The translations under genes and the position numbers were made by a program. From Litomosoides sigmodontis (lineage: Eukaryota; Nematoda; Chromadorea; Rhabditida; Onchocercidae), in assembly GCA_963070105.1 (NCBI GenBank), contig OY718804.1:6285317-6349316 (forward strand): a stretch of DNA of 64,000 nucleotides. The letters are read 5' to 3'. The first letter of the stretch is position 1; each line of letters begins with the position of its first letter. The notes beneath the pieces are model-generated. The model was given only the letters and a program-made list of their open reading frames with translations, did not search any database and was not told the origin of the DNA. Shown here piece by piece: positions 37,801-50,146 of this stretch.

Positions 37801-38696
37801 TACTTCAGTTACCATCTTTATTGATATTTCGTATCGAGCGAGTTGGATTTTCTCCTAATGGATATGTTTTTAAACGTACTGAACGCTTTTTGCTTCCTGA
37901 ATTCATTGATGTTCGAGAATATTGCTTTTTCAGCGAGCAGGTTTGATTGCTGATAAGTTCATCAAGAAGATAAATTTATTTATTTCTCTTATGTAACATT
38001 TTTAGATGGACTGAATGTAATCCTTAACATCGTTTTTGTAATTTGTTTTTTTCTCTACCCTGCTGAATTCTTTTGTTAATTCAACTTTTCATAACAAAAA
38101 AACGGAAACCTTTCAATTTCAGATGAAGTCAAGGCAAACGAAAGACCCGTTAGCAAATTCTTGCTTCCGAGTTTTAGGAGGCTCAGCTTTAAATACCGCA
38201 TCGTCTATTCCAGAAATTAAACAGCAGTGGCAACAAGCTACGCCATTCTCATCGGTTAAGTGAGTGTACTTCTGCTAAATTCTTTGCTAAGTACGTCAGT
38301 TTGCATTTCTCACGATTTTCAGAAGTGGAACGAGTTTGTGCGAATATGATAGTATGTTCAAATACAAGTACCAACTGCGTGCCATTTCTGTACATATTGG
38401 ACAGGCTCACTCAGGTCATTTTATTACTTACCGTCGAGGAATTGGTGTTCATAATCGATCTATTTGGTACAAAACAAGTGACACAGAGGTAAGCATTGTA
38501 GAAATGGGCGAAATGCCCGAAAAAACTATTTACTGTGTAAAATTTACATTGGAAAATCATTACTTCATTTATAAAGTCCGGAATTGAACGATCTTATTTA
38601 AACATTATTTAGGTTACGCCAGTATCGTTTGCAGAAGTGGCGTCATCAGAAGCATATATGCTCTTTTACGATCGAGCTTTAACCACGTTAAATTAG
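34884..38696 (+). CDS. USP30: USP30-type deubiquitinase, membrane-anchored
   Basis: Ubiquitin-specific protease of the USP30 type, in animals anchored in the mitochondrial outer membrane, where it opposes Parkin/PINK1 mitophagy. Thirteen exons: 34884-35064, 35225-35306, 35410-35510, 35825-35919, 36067-36168, 36307-36576, 36751-36843, 37031-37090, 37484-37615, 37809-37940, 38123-38259, 38323-38488 and 38613-38696; phases close at 544 residues (human 517). A membrane segment near the N terminus (YLFTSVLLMGSLIGAVTYLY) is followed by a basic stretch, matching human topology. The Cys box is MFNLGNTCFANSLLQGL with Cys77, and the His box is GQAHSGHFITYRRG. The finger Cys pairs (CCKEEC, CGRCLKR) and the end SSEAYMLFYDRA also fit. 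The acceptor at 37808 was chosen for phase and alignment over an upstream AG. Confidence 0.92.
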
Positions 38697-39679
38697 ATTC
38701 GAATCGGTTTAAGAATGTTCTGAGGTCAATGGTTAGCGTTTATATAATAGTTTAACTGATCATTTTGTGCCTCTTGATAACGCGGATTGTCTATGCTTAG
38801 GACTCCTTTATTTCAAGATAGGAAAACACATCTTTGAAAGTTCATGCTGTTTCTCTTGTTCTTTTACAGAATGTAGTACTGCAATAGCTGTAGATTAAAA
38901 CCTATCACATGATTGTATTAACAGACGTGTGAATTTCCACATTTGATACACTATGCTTTATTGTATTGTTGTTGTTGGAAGTATCGGTTGCTGTTGGTGT
39001 AAATTACACTTATTTGTTGATATAATTAATGCTTGGTCAAATGAAAAAGAAGTAATGGAAATCTTTTTCATTTGCAGTGCATAATAGGAAGCCATTGACA
39101 TTGCGTCGTAACATCATTTCATTCTTTCCGATAGCTGACTGAAACTGCATACCGAAGAGTATGTGGTTATGTTAATAATAGGCGAAGGTGAGATATTTTG
39201 TTTTTCTTTCTCCACGTTAAAACTGATTGATATATTGTTATGCATGGTCTCTTTGTTTCCGTTATTTAATTTTTGTTATTTTTTGTGCTTATTTTTACCT
39301 GCCATGAAGTTTTATAAATTTTGGAAAACTATTACGCTCTGGAGTGATGGCTTTTTAATTAGTGATGTTTGATTATAAACAGTTATTTCGATGGTGAAAG
39401 TGCGCGCTTTATACTAATTATAAATAAAATGTACCCATAATATTTACTTCAATTGAGAAACTGGTAGAATTTTTATTGCATGGCCTTAAAAGGGCACTAC
39501 CCTATTCTGAAAATAGGGAATCCCTGAAGGATGTAGTAGGGCGGCATAAAACGTTATGGCGAAGCAGGCCGTTAGGTTCGTGGGGTGGTAAATAATTGCT
39601 ACTAAATACCACTTCGTACTGCTCTGAAATAACGAATCTTAGCGAGCTGTATACATATTTTATAGGAGGCTAAAAAGCA
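38697..39679. other. Intergenic region USP30 to REP-1
   Basis: About 1 kb between two same-strand genes. A small stem at 39500-39518 (CCCTATT pairing with AATAGGG) lies near a GC-richer patch at 39480-39580. TTTTATAG ending at 39665, 14 bases before the REP-1 ATG, is a likely spliced-leader acceptor. Confidence 0.45.
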
Positions 39680-42600
39680 ATGAATGATAACTTACCGGAG
39701 GAGTTTGATGTGGTTATTTTGGGCACTGGACTTCCGGAATGCATGATTGCAGCTGCTTGTGCCCGTTGCGGTCTTAATGTTTTACACTTGGACAGGTAAA
39801 TTACTTGGAAATGTGATAGGCATAAAATTCGGTTGAGAATAAAAAGCTGTTGGTTTTTGACATTTTTTGTAATGAAAAATCTTAAAAAGATACTTTTATA
39901 TAAGGAATGATTATTATGGCGATTTATGGGCCTCATTTAATGTACAAACGATCCAAGATTGGATAACTGGAAAGAGCAGAAATGATAATGAAGCGCAAAT
40001 CAGGCCTGAATCTTTTCTGTTGGATGGTGAAAAGTTTTTATCGACCACATATCGGTCTTTTGTTGAGAATATCCATCAGCACTACCTTCACGAGTAAGTT
40101 CCACAATGACTTTTTTGGCTGTATTTTCTGAAAGCTGGGCTTCCTGAAAGTTGAAAATAGAAAATCCACTGCATCACAATTGGCTTGGAACGCATATTTA
40201 TTCGATTATGTTTGTATATTTATTTGCTTTCGAGTTTCAGTTATGTTGATAATGCTCAGGAATTGAACAGTGAAGTAGTCTCACCTTTGCAAAATATCGA
40301 TCCACAGTGGCGAAAATTTAGTTTGGATCTTTTGCCCAAGGTTTTTTTGTCATTGGGTTGTCAGCTTTTGCTTGTAATTAATATTGCAATGGATGATTTT
40401 TCCTGCTGCAATGGAAAACCTAATCTTTTCGTCTATAAGCTGAAAATTCAAGTATGACAGTCGCATTGATTTAGAGGTTTGAGAACATGTTGTAGTATTT
40501 CAGGTGTTATTGAGTAGGGGTGATATGGTAAAACTGCTATGTGATTCGGGTGTTGCCAAATACTGCGAATTCAAGTGTGTTGATCGGCTTCTTTGCTGTT
40601 TATCAAATAAAGGCTCAAATCCACTTGAAGTTGTTCCATGTTCGCGGGGGGAAATATTCCGAAGCGAGGCCATTTCGTCCGTTTTTTATTGTTTATTTGA
40701 AGTCTCTTTTTCTGTTTGGATTCATGATCATGCCATTTTCTCATTTCACCTTTGGGTTAGGTAATACTCTCTCTCGTATCTCGTATATGATTACTGTTTG
40801 TTTAAAAACCAGATCTGAATATGAATTCAACATAATTAGAAATCAGGGATTTCCCTGATTTCTAATTGAACTCTTCAAAACATTCACCAACAAAACAGAA
40901 GATAACTTTTATTTCTCAGCAATAGAAATACAACCAATGGAATTTATATTCAGAGTACAAGACAAACGACGACTAATGAGATTTCTCCAGAAATGCATTG
41001 AATGGTGGAAAAATCCTGATGAAACTGAGAGTTGGAAAGGTGAGCAATCTTGAATATTTCCAACAAAAATTAAATGTTACTAATCGCAATTTTACTTGCC
41101 GTCCACCCTGCTTTTGGCATTGGGCCATTCAATGCTGACTTTAAAACAAGGAGTCACTTGAAAGTTATTTTTGAAAATAATTTGATATTTTAATAAAGTG
41201 CCAAATCGCGAAGTCTTTAAATTGGATATTAATTACATTGCATTTCATTCAAGAATACGCCGAAAAACCATTTGGTGCTTTGGTGGAATCTTTTGGCATC
41301 ACTGGTGACGCAAAAAATATACTCACTGACACTTTAGCAATCTTACATCCATCAGCCAAAACTAAAGAGATAAGTTGCCTATGTTTGCAAGACTTTATGT
41401 TCAGAATGAACCATTTGCAAATTTTACCGATTAAATCGATTGTTTTGGGGATAGCATTAATTTCTAAATTACCTAAACACTCATTTGAATGAAAAGTTCC
41501 AAGCTTTTTCCACTTTTTATATTCACCACCTCCGTACAGCACATTACGAAGTTACCAAAATTACCCAACTTGCCAAGTAATAGATTGTAACTTCTTGAAA
41601 ATTGAAAGGCCTGGAAGCGGTGTGGCAGTTTATGGAATCTGTTGGGCGCTTTGGTGATTCACCATTTTTGTGGACGCTATATGGTAGCGGAGAACTGCCA
41701 CAGTGTTTCGCCCGGCTGTGCGCGGTTTTTGGTGGAATTTATTGCTTAAATCGTTCGATTGATGGCTTTGTCATCGATGATGGGAGGTGAAATTGTAGTT
41801 TCCATGGAAGAATTTAGATAATTTTGATAAAATTTTCGAGATTTGAATGCTTTATTTGAATTATGAAGAAATGAGAGTATTAATGTCTTAGTCGTTGGCT
41901 TTAGGATTTTAATGCAGATAATTTTCAGAATAGTAGCGATAGTGACACAAGGTCAACGAATTAAATGTAAGTACGTAGTTGCAAATTGGTCATACGTACC
42001 ACAGGAACATGTAAATACCTCTGTACAAACACGACTAAATCGAGCTATCCTTATCTCAGATCGGTCTATTCTACCGGACGTGGAAAAAGAACATGTGATT
42101 CATCACTTTTGCTAAGCCTTTTCTTTTTTTATATACTAACAGTTAATTTTAACAAGATATATCATTGCCGATATTAGAACCGAAGGTTATGTTTCATTAA
42201 CGCTAACATTTTTAGATCAGTGTATTAAATCTCGCCAGTTTGACAAGCGGAGCAACACCGTATTTACTAGAAGCTGGATATGAAGCTCATATAGCACCAA
42301 AAGGAAAATGTTAGTCCTGCAGTCTTTTTTACAAATATATTTTATTATGGATCTTTCCACTACCATTTTTTTTACGAAGTTTTGATAATTACCGTCTGAG
42401 TCTTAACCTGAAGAAATATTTGGTGATAATCACAAACTTTAGATACCTAATGAAAGTCCAATTCCAAAGAAATTTCATAACTGCGCATTGCTGTCCAATT
42501 TTTGTAGTGATAAGATTTGAAATGACAGTGTTGTAGAACAGGAGCTGCATTCATCTTACTTCGCTACTTCATTTAATAAAATTCCTTTTAAAATAAAGAA

Positions 42601-43482
42601 TACAAACAAAAATGCTTTTAGACGTTACTCATATAACTGCGCGAAGCGATGGCGTTTCGAGTGCTATTTTAAATCCTGTCGTTGATATGTTTTTCAGTGT
42701 GACGAAGGATGGTGACTATAATTTCCTACTTGCATTCACTTTTTCATTTACTTGTATATAGGTTTATGCTCTTGTGATTCATAATTTGTATGGTCTATAA
42801 TCTGAATTTTATCGACCACTGAATTCATTAATCTTGATGCGTTTTTTTTATTTCACGACACTTGCTTGAACTCAAGTGAAATTTTTTGTTGTTTTTAAAC
42901 ACTGCAGATCCAAGTTTTTTTTTGTTTTCTTCTAGCCTGTCAGCTCGAATTTAAAGTAGTCACAAACGTGTTTAATTATAGATTTAACGAAATTAACCAT
43001 CTCTGATTAGACTATTAAGAAGATTAAAGAATTGATAGAACTTTTTATAGAACAAGTGAAGCCTCGAATCCTATGGTCTCTTTATTTTGATTTGGTTTTA
43101 CCATCAGTAATTGCCCACACCTTGCCGAGAAATATGCGAATTGTTCCAAATGTCAATGAACATTTAAATTATGCCCAAATTGTTTGCGAGGTAACTTCCT
43201 TTTAAATTTATGAATACATCAATACTATTGTGTTCGCAAATAGGTGAAAAAAAATAAGTATATGTTTTATTGCACATTTTATCTTTGTGTAAGCTGTTGA
43301 AAATAAGTTTTAAACAATAATACATTAACAATTTGTTCTTTTCTTTTCAGGTAAAAAAAATTTTTGAAGAACTCTGGCCAGATCGCGATTTTTTTTCTGC
43401 CGCATTAGCTGAAGAAGAAAAGGACGTTAATACAGTGGATTCTGAGAGGAAACGGGAAGCCACTGAAGGAGAGTATTCTTGA
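39680..43482 (+). CDS. CHM: Rab escort protein (CHM/REP-1), Rab geranylgeranyltransferase component A
   Basis: Presents newly made Rab GTPases to geranylgeranyltransferase II and escorts them to membranes; GDI superfamily. Twelve exons: 39680-39795, 39905-40093, 40241-40340, 40504-40676, 40954-41039, 41254-41373, 41609-41786, 41929-42094, 42216-42309, 42622-42711, 43051-43190 and 43351-43482, giving about 527 residues with closed phases. It starts [20 protein letters not shown] (human LPSEFDVIVIGTGLPE), then YYGDLWASF and the Rab-binding region [20 protein letters not shown]. Near-identical segments follow: [41 protein letters not shown] and [10 protein letters not shown]. The acidic tail ends EATEGEYS. 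The junction 40676/40954 was chosen because it gives [16 protein letters not shown], matching family length. Human REP-1's long acidic insert near residues 100-200 is absent, as expected for invertebrates. AATAAA follows shortly after the stop (about 43497). Confidence 0.95.
40834..40867. repeat. Perfect 16-base inverted repeat in a REP-1 intron
   Basis: AATTAGAAATCAGGGA (40834-40849) is followed after two T by its exact reverse complement (40852-40867). Such a short-loop palindrome could extrude as a cruciform in DNA or fold as a strong hairpin in RNA. It lies in the intron between REP-1 exons 4 and 5. Confidence 0.9.
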
Positions 43483-46279
43483 GCAAAATGTCATAACAAA
43501 TAAATTAATTCCACAATAATACGCTTTTCATTAAAGAAAGGCTGTTTTTATGTTGTTTTTTTTGCGAAAACCAGTTCGAGGAAATCGAAGATATAATCAC
43601 ATTGAATATTTCTAAACAAAATTATGCGTTTTGGGAAAATTATATGAAAAAGGTTTAGTTAGGGAAGGTTTAGGATCTGGAAAGAACATAGTTTATTTCA
43701 TTTGTTCCGTGTGTGTGTATATAAAGCGACTAAAATATGAAAAGTAAACGTTTTATTTACTTTTTATTTGTTCTCCTTATTTGTGTATGATAAATAAGGC
43801 ATTCGTTTTTGCGTCACATTTTTACCAATACATAAAATCACGAGTCATCCATTAATATCGACAACGTTCATTCTGCAATGTTTGGTGGTATACGATAGTC
43901 TTATTGAGAGCTGAAGTTCAACATCATTTAAATGCAAAATTTCATCATATTTAATAAATAAAGAATTAGGGTTTGAGCGTTTGAGATTCCGAAATGAACA
44001 TGTGCGGTTGTAGTTGTTGCGTTCGCCTCCTCGATTGCATAAAGAGCTCTTCGAAGTTCACATTTGCTAGCATTGCAAGTGAGAAGATCCTCAATGAAAG
44101 TCTAATTTTTATCCTAATTTTTCAGGGATGCTAATGATTAAAGGACTTTCAAACATGAAGAATAAGCTGTAAATACGTAAGGTAGAAATAGTTAATGTTA
44201 ACTTAACCAATCAATCAATCATGTTGAATTGGCCTCGACGGCGACAGTGATGGTAGCATTCACATTGTAAGCAATAAGAATAATCGTTTTAATATTTGTT
44301 TAAAATTAAAAATTGGTACTATATGAAATAAGCTTAAACAGGAGAAGTGATAAAATAATTTTGGTTCCAAAATATTTTCCCTGTTACCGGTGGGGTGGTT
44401 AGATAAGCATGACTCTATTCCCATTTCATTTCAATTCTTAATTTTGATATGATGAAAGAGACAGTCAGCGGTATATTTGCTGAGGTTGTTCAATAAGCAT
44501 GCTTAGCTTATTTTATTCCTAGGAAAGATGGACGAAACAGCTCTGTTATAGAAAATAAACAAATAGCACTGTGTACTTAATAAGTGAAAAATGACGCAGG
44601 GAATATTAAAGAGCGTTTCTGGAGAGTTCGTCGCCGTTGAGTACATCAAACATCATCGAGTGTTATAGATCATTCAAAGCCAATTTTATTAATTACTTCA
44701 CATTAAAATAAAAATAAAGCACGTTAATTAATTAACCAAACAATCTCATTGTTATATACGTAAGTGGGCGTTTGGGTGAAGTGCACTGAAGTAGGGAAAG
44801 CATATCAGTCGAAGGGTAAAAGGAACGAAAGTGTAAGTATCGATTCCGATGGGTATAAAATGAAGAGAATATGAAAAAAAATGGACTGTGGGAAGAGGGA
44901 GGAAAGGTTGGAGAAACAAACTAGTTTTTTCGTTTTCAATTTCGTTAACAGAGACGGCAGTCTGAGAGATGCAAGCGGGATGAGCAGGTGCTTTTGCTAT
45001 TTCGATGACTTTTAAAAATTGGATATGCTATTCTCGAAACATCACTTCATTCTCTCCTGAAAATTTTCATCCATTCCAATCGCTGTTCATATTGTGTCGG
45101 ATTACTACCATTATGCTTGATAATATGAAATGACATTACTCCAAGCTATGTATGAGCGGTGGTCTAACAGATATTAGTGCAAAGTATTTAAAATATTAAG
45201 CAGTTGGTTAACAGACATTTACAATTTGTTCAAGAAGAAGCGTCCGTCTGCCGTCCGCTACATCTGAATAGGTTGTATTGGCGAGGGAGCTCATCGTTAC
45301 TGCTTTAATTTGAGTTAATTAGTTAATTTTTGATCCCATCAGATCGTCCATTTCATTAACGACACATTCCAACATCTATTTTTTGTCTAAGCAAATACAG
45401 TTGGTAAAAATTTTTTTGTCGGATCACAACGAAACCTTGACATCATTGTAATTAGCAGCCTCCGATGATCTTTGATTTCAAATTCGTGTTCCATCCATTT
45501 TTTCAATTATCATGCTGATCATAGATCAGTTGCAGGAAATTTTCTTCACAAAGAGGTTTTTTCTTCTGTGGTTCAGCTGTTAATTGGATGCCTACTGTTA
45601 CAATTGTTCATTTGCCCTGTCAGTTATAATCTTTGAACTTCTAAGTCTTTTTTAAAAAACTTTAAAAAAATTTTAACTTTAAAATTTCTTTTCAAAAGCA
45701 ACAAAATTTTCCTCCTTTTGTGTAAGACCAAAAGTTTCGTGGTAATTATCTGACAAAGGCATTATTAGACAATTGTCTGATGTGAAATAATTTCAGAGTC
45801 AATTTTCATTTTTTCTAAATTCAAACAATTTCAAGTAATCTCTCCCAACTACTCTATCACTTATCTTCTGCTTGACGTTATTGTTCTAATCATCAAATCA
45901 CTCCTGTCAATGCGATTACTATGAAAGAATAAATGAAATTTTAAATTCTAAATGAAACGGACAGCACGAAGGTATTTTGCTCTCTTTTTGTGCAACAACG
46001 TGGTAAGTTATTACTGATAAGTGTTAATTAATTATCGAAATTAACTTTCACACATCCCAATAGCAACAGAGTTATCATTTTCATACTTAAATATGCACGG
46101 AGACTGTTTAAAAAATTTTGGAGAACTGAAAAGAAATAGCAAGAAAAGGGTGAGTTACATTTCAATGTGTTAATTAACTGATAGTATATGAATGTAACGT
46201 TAAGCTTAGCAATAACTTTAAGTGTTTGGATGAAAAAATTTACGAAGAATGAGTAGGATGAGATGGACGGAGAGACGGG

Positions 46280-46326
<47 letters not shown>

Positions 46327-46630
46327 TAGGCCTATTACATTACATTCCTTCTATTCATTGAAATGAAAGGTTGTAAGGTATTTGAGCAATAATTCATGGC
46401 ACTTTCACTTCTTTGTTTTTTATCATTTAATATTGTCTTTTCAGTGTTTTTAAAACTTTGAAATGTTTCGTCACATTCTTTGCATTCCTAAATCGTTCAG
46501 TTTTGAAATGAACTCTGCAAGTGACATCTTGAAATTCCGAGAAACTTTCAGGAATTGCAGTACTTTATGATATGAAGCATTGTAATAATATATTGAATAC
46601 ATTCGGAAACTTTTGAGAAGCAGAAGAAAT
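43483..46630. other. Intergenic region REP-1 to PUDP-like gene
   Basis: 3.1 kb without a supportable exon on either strand. It holds the REP-1 3' UTR, AT-rich sequence and a long GA microsatellite (46281-46323). Confidence 0.5.
46281..46323. repeat. (GA)n microsatellite
   Basis: About 20 uninterrupted AG units, about 310 bases upstream of the PUDP-like start codon. Confidence 0.9.
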
Positions 46631-47829
46631 ATGCCGCGAAATAAAGCCTTAAAAATCACGCACGTGATATTTGATTTGGATGGATTACTCATTGATACGG
46701 AACCAAGTTACACGGAAACTCACACGTTTGTTATGGAGCAGTATGGGAAAAGATTTACGTTAGACTTGAAGTCGCTCACGATGGGTATGCGACATGAAGC
46801 GGCGATCAAATTACTGCTCGATAAGGTTAATCAATTGCGACTGTATTTGAATTTTCCGTAAAACAAAGAATTTTAAACGCTTACTTCTTTCAGTTCGATT
46901 GAGTGTAAATTCAAAATGCTAAGTGAAGCAAATGATTCATCCATGTTACCGAGTAACTGTTCAATTTGTTCCTCAGGTTGGCCTGACAAATAAAGTGAGC
47001 GTAAAAGAGTACGATAACTTTTATTATCCATTACTTCTCAAGAAGTTGCCGCATTGTCCAAAAATGCCCGGAGCGTTACGGCTAGTACGACACTTTTATG
47101 ATCACAACATACCGATGGCGATATGTTCTGGATCTAGCAATTTTTCGTTCAAATTTAAAACAATGAATCACAGGGATCTTATTGATTTTATACCTGTACA
47201 GGTGTGTTACTCACTTCGTTTAATGCACTTTATCAATTTTTGATCAACACAAGTTCACTGCCTTCATCAATTTTCTTCCAATAGTTTCTCAAGTAAAAGT
47301 CACTGATTTTAAGAGCTTTCATCTTTTGTTTTCAATTTTTGCCGGAAGCAGAAAGTCAGATAACGCACCGTGCCTCGCAGTTTCCGTTCTTAAGACTAAC
47401 GTAATTTTAGCGCAGAAGTGGAAATAATTAAATTTAAAAAAAAAGATTGAAAGAATGCACATATATTATTTTCCTTGGTATGAGGGCGCGCAGTGAAATT
47501 CTTTTCAAAAATATCAAGCATTCAAATTCTAGGTGAAGTGTAGCAGCGATCCAGAAATAACAGAAGGTAAACCATCACCAGATGCATACCTCGTAACGAT
47601 GAGAAGATTCCAGAATCCACCAGTGGCTTCCAGTAATGTTTTAGTCTTTGAAGATGCTCCGAACGGTGTTTTGGCTGCTGCTCGTGCTGGCATGAATGTT
47701 GTTATGGTACCTGATTTAAGGTACGCAAAGGTGCCTGATGAAGGGAAGGAGCAAGTTGTTGAAGTACTGGAAAGTCTGGAAGATTTCAGGCCAGAGTCAA
47801 TAGGCTTACCAGCCTTCGACTATTCATGA
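46631..47829 (+). CDS. HAD-family phosphatase, pseudouridine-5'-phosphatase (PUDP/HDHD1) group
   Basis: Haloacid dehalogenase-like hydrolase; the closest family I recognise is PUDP (HDHD1), which dephosphorylates pseudouridine 5'-phosphate. Three exons: 46631-46825, 46977-47201 and 47533-47829, all phase 0, 238 residues (human PUDP 228). Motif I is VIFDLDGLLIDTEP with Asp15 and Asp17. The helical cap includes TFVMEQYGKRFT and LTMGMRHEAA. Motif II is CSGSSNFSFKFKT, motif III Lys lies in EGKPSPDAYL, and motif IV is VFEDAPNGVLAAARAGMNVV. The start ATG at 46631 gives the normal family N terminus. AATAAA at about 47861 is a likely poly(A) signal. Substrate is inferred; other sugar-phosphate HAD enzymes are close relatives. 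Confidence 0.92.
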
Positions 47830-49741
47830 ACATAATTATGTCATTTTCCACTTCAAGCCTTTAATAAATGTCATTTTGTATGTATATAGTACTGGAAATT
47901 AAATTAGCTTAGTTATTTTCTCAGTCACTTACTTCTCTCGGGTATGATGAAAAAGAGCACGTGAAACATTTTATTTGCACCCAACTGCACCCAATTTTAA
48001 AAACAATATGTTTTTGAAGGGATGTGGGAGAGGTTCGTCGTTTGTACTCAATGAAGTTAATAGTTAGAAGAAATTCGAATTCATTTTCAGATAGTTGAAA
48101 TTTTTCTGTTCTTGAAACTTTTGTTATTAATTTGTTTTTATTCTTGAAACTTCTGTTATTAATTTGTACAAAATAGCGATAGCTTAGTGATCGGCGTCAC
48201 CTATGCTTGTGACCACATTTGCTTACAACGCCAACAACTTTATTGCTAATAAAAAAATTGCTAACAATGAGACGGTGAATTTGAAATATTTTTTTTTTTT
48301 TAAAATTGGAGAGCTGGTTTGAAGAGGAAGATGTAAGAGTTATTTCATCATCGGTTGTCTTTCATTCACGAAATTTGTTACCATCTAATGGTGCACACAG
48401 AACGGCGAGTGGAGAGACAATTGCGCTTTGGTAGGAATCAGCGAAAAAAGTTTTCTCTAATTCTTTCCTAACTTCAAACCTGACTTTTACAATGATATCC
48501 TCATGTTAACACAGAACAGGAAATCTTTTCTGTAAGCATGCGGTGGTATTAAAATTTAATTATTCAATCGTAGTGACGCAATCCAAGCATTCCCTTTGAT
48601 GATTTATTGAACAGAATTTGATGATCGGAGCGTATAGTTAGAGTAACACTACGAGCTTCCACAACTTTGACGTTCGGTTGGTCGAATGATTGAGGTGCTT
48701 CATAGCATCGTCTTCGTCATCGAAGTTGAGATAGGCATTTCCTGGTTCATTGCTTCACTGGTTTTCCTCTGATAAGTGAATTCTAAATGAATGACACATT
48801 TCGATACTTTCGCTGTGCATCTATAAATTTAGTGTTACGGGAATGTAAGTGAACTTCAAAATGAGAAATTAAGTGTTAAAAAACAAATCTACGAAGGAAT
48901 AATTGAAAGTCGAAATTTCTTCGTTTTCATTCAAAATCATGCAATTTGTTTCTGTGAAATTTTAATGGAAATATTTAAAAGTTAGAGTTTGATTGAGTGA
49001 AATTGAAATTTCAATGGAAATTTTCTCGAAATAATTTGCCTATTGCTTAGGCTTAGGCTCAATATCAGATATAAAAACAATGCGCCACACTACAAGCGCA
49101 CATGTCGCAGATAGAAGTAAAAACTAGCGTAAAATTTTGAAATAAACTAAGAAAGCGAATTCTACTAAAATCATTGTTTAATTTGTTTCTCAGATACGGA
49201 AAGTTTTACTTTTGCGCTGCTCTACACAGCTTCAGTTAAATTGAAGGATTTAATTCGAAATTTTAATATTTTATACTTTCGTCTAATTGTGCTTTAATTG
49301 CATTCGATGATTTTTTTGTCATGCAGACAACTAATTTTGTTTTTTCCTCAAATTTAATTCAGTGTATCTTTGAAATGGTATGTCGTAATCATTTCAGCGG
49401 TGACTTCTTTAACTCCATCATACATATCTCATTAATTCGTAAGATGGTTAAAGCCTATGTGTTCTGGATTTTTAACAACAGTTGTATTAAATATTGTAGT
49501 TCAATAATGAGTAATAAAATAGAAAGTAAAAAAAAAGTATATTTCAGGCTCCTGAAGAAAGGTCCATGAAAAAACATCCATGAATGCGTAAAATTATTAT
49601 TGTCACATATTGGACTTATTGTTGTGCTGCGAAAATCCTTTTTCAATTAAATTTTCATATATTTTATTCGTTTTATTGATTAGGAAACATAGAAAATACG
49701 AGAGGAGCATAAATTAAAATTTGAAAAAATAGCTGAATATC
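47830..49741. other. Intergenic region, converging genes
   Basis: 1.9 kb between the PUDP-like gene (plus) and the histidine-rich gene (minus). Contains a two-copy tandem duplication (48109-48167) and an open plus-strand frame at 49321-49569 with no recognisable product. Confidence 0.5.
48109..48167. repeat. Two-copy tandem duplication
   Basis: The 27-base segment beginning TTCTTGAAACTT and ending TTATTAATTTGT occurs twice (48109-48135, 48141-48167) with one mismatch. Confidence 0.85.
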
Positions 49742-49978
49742 TTAATCCCACTTCCATTCTCCGTGATGTGAGTGATGACCGCCATGATGTTGATGATGAT
49801 GGTGGATATGTCCATGATGCCATGGAAAATGTCCATGATGGTTGAGATGATCATGATGGTGATGGTGATAATGATGCCACGGGATGTTCCAGTCGTCGTC
49901 CCACCAGCCAGACGCTCTCACCGACACCACCAAAACAGCCAACAGCAATGTTGCAGCAGCAAATCGTACTGATACCAT
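49742..49978 (-). CDS. Secreted histidine-rich mini-protein
   Basis: 78 residues: a clear signal peptide (MVSVRFAAATLLLAVLVVSV, then RA) and a mature part of about 55 residues containing 24 histidines in HH, HHHH and HHHHH runs. The runs are interspersed with Trp-, Asp- and Gly-rich pieces (SGWWDDDWNIPWHHY near the start, GEWKWD at the end). Such composition suggests extracellular binding of zinc, copper, nickel or heme; this is inference. The start is supported by a TTGCAG acceptor two bases before the ATG, which with a GTAAGC donor at 50067-50072 makes a 92-base 5' UTR intron. A TATATAAA box sits further upstream, and AATAAA signals follow about 70 bases after the stop. An upstream in-frame ATG (49999) would lengthen the N terminus if that intron is not used. 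No family recognised. Confidence 0.7.
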   Translation of the reverse strand: MVSVRFAAATLLLAVLVVSVRASGWWDDDWNIPWHHYHHHHHDHLNHHGHFPWHHGHIHHHHQHHGGHHSHHGEWKWD

Positions 49979-49980
49979 AA

Positions 49981-50072
49981 CTGCAACACACGCACTCATC
50001 CGATTCCGTCAAACAAACGATCCGATCAGAAAGAAATTTTAGGAAGAAGGAAACGGTAACAGAAAGGCTTAC
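49981..50072 (-). other. Putative 5' UTR intron of the histidine-rich gene
   Basis: On the minus strand the donor is GTAAGC (50067-50072) and the acceptor GTGTGTTGCAG ends at 49981, leaving TT before the ATG. A spliced-leader acceptor at the same AG is the alternative reading. Confidence 0.45.
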
Positions 50073-50138
50073 TGAGTGCTTCCGGAAGAGGTTTTCTGCT
50101 TTTCGGGGTTGCTTTGAGGAAGTTATGGAACGAGGTGC

Positions 50139-50146
50139 TTTATATA
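50139..50146 (-). promoter_or_regulatory. TATA box of the histidine-rich gene
   Basis: TATATAAA on the minus strand, about 160 bases upstream of the ATG at 49978 and about 70 bases upstream of the putative 5' UTR intron donor. Position is consistent with a transcription start near 50110. Confidence 0.45.

Noticed and set aside
37616..37808. Continuation of the USP30 exon frame through 37792
   Set aside because: The frame is open, but the added text breaks the family alignment; splicing 37615 to 37809 restores KLPSLLIFRIERV.
49772..49972. Met-rich plus-strand ORF
   Set aside because: The antisense of His codons (CAT/ATG) generates the methionines; it is a shadow of the histidine-rich gene.
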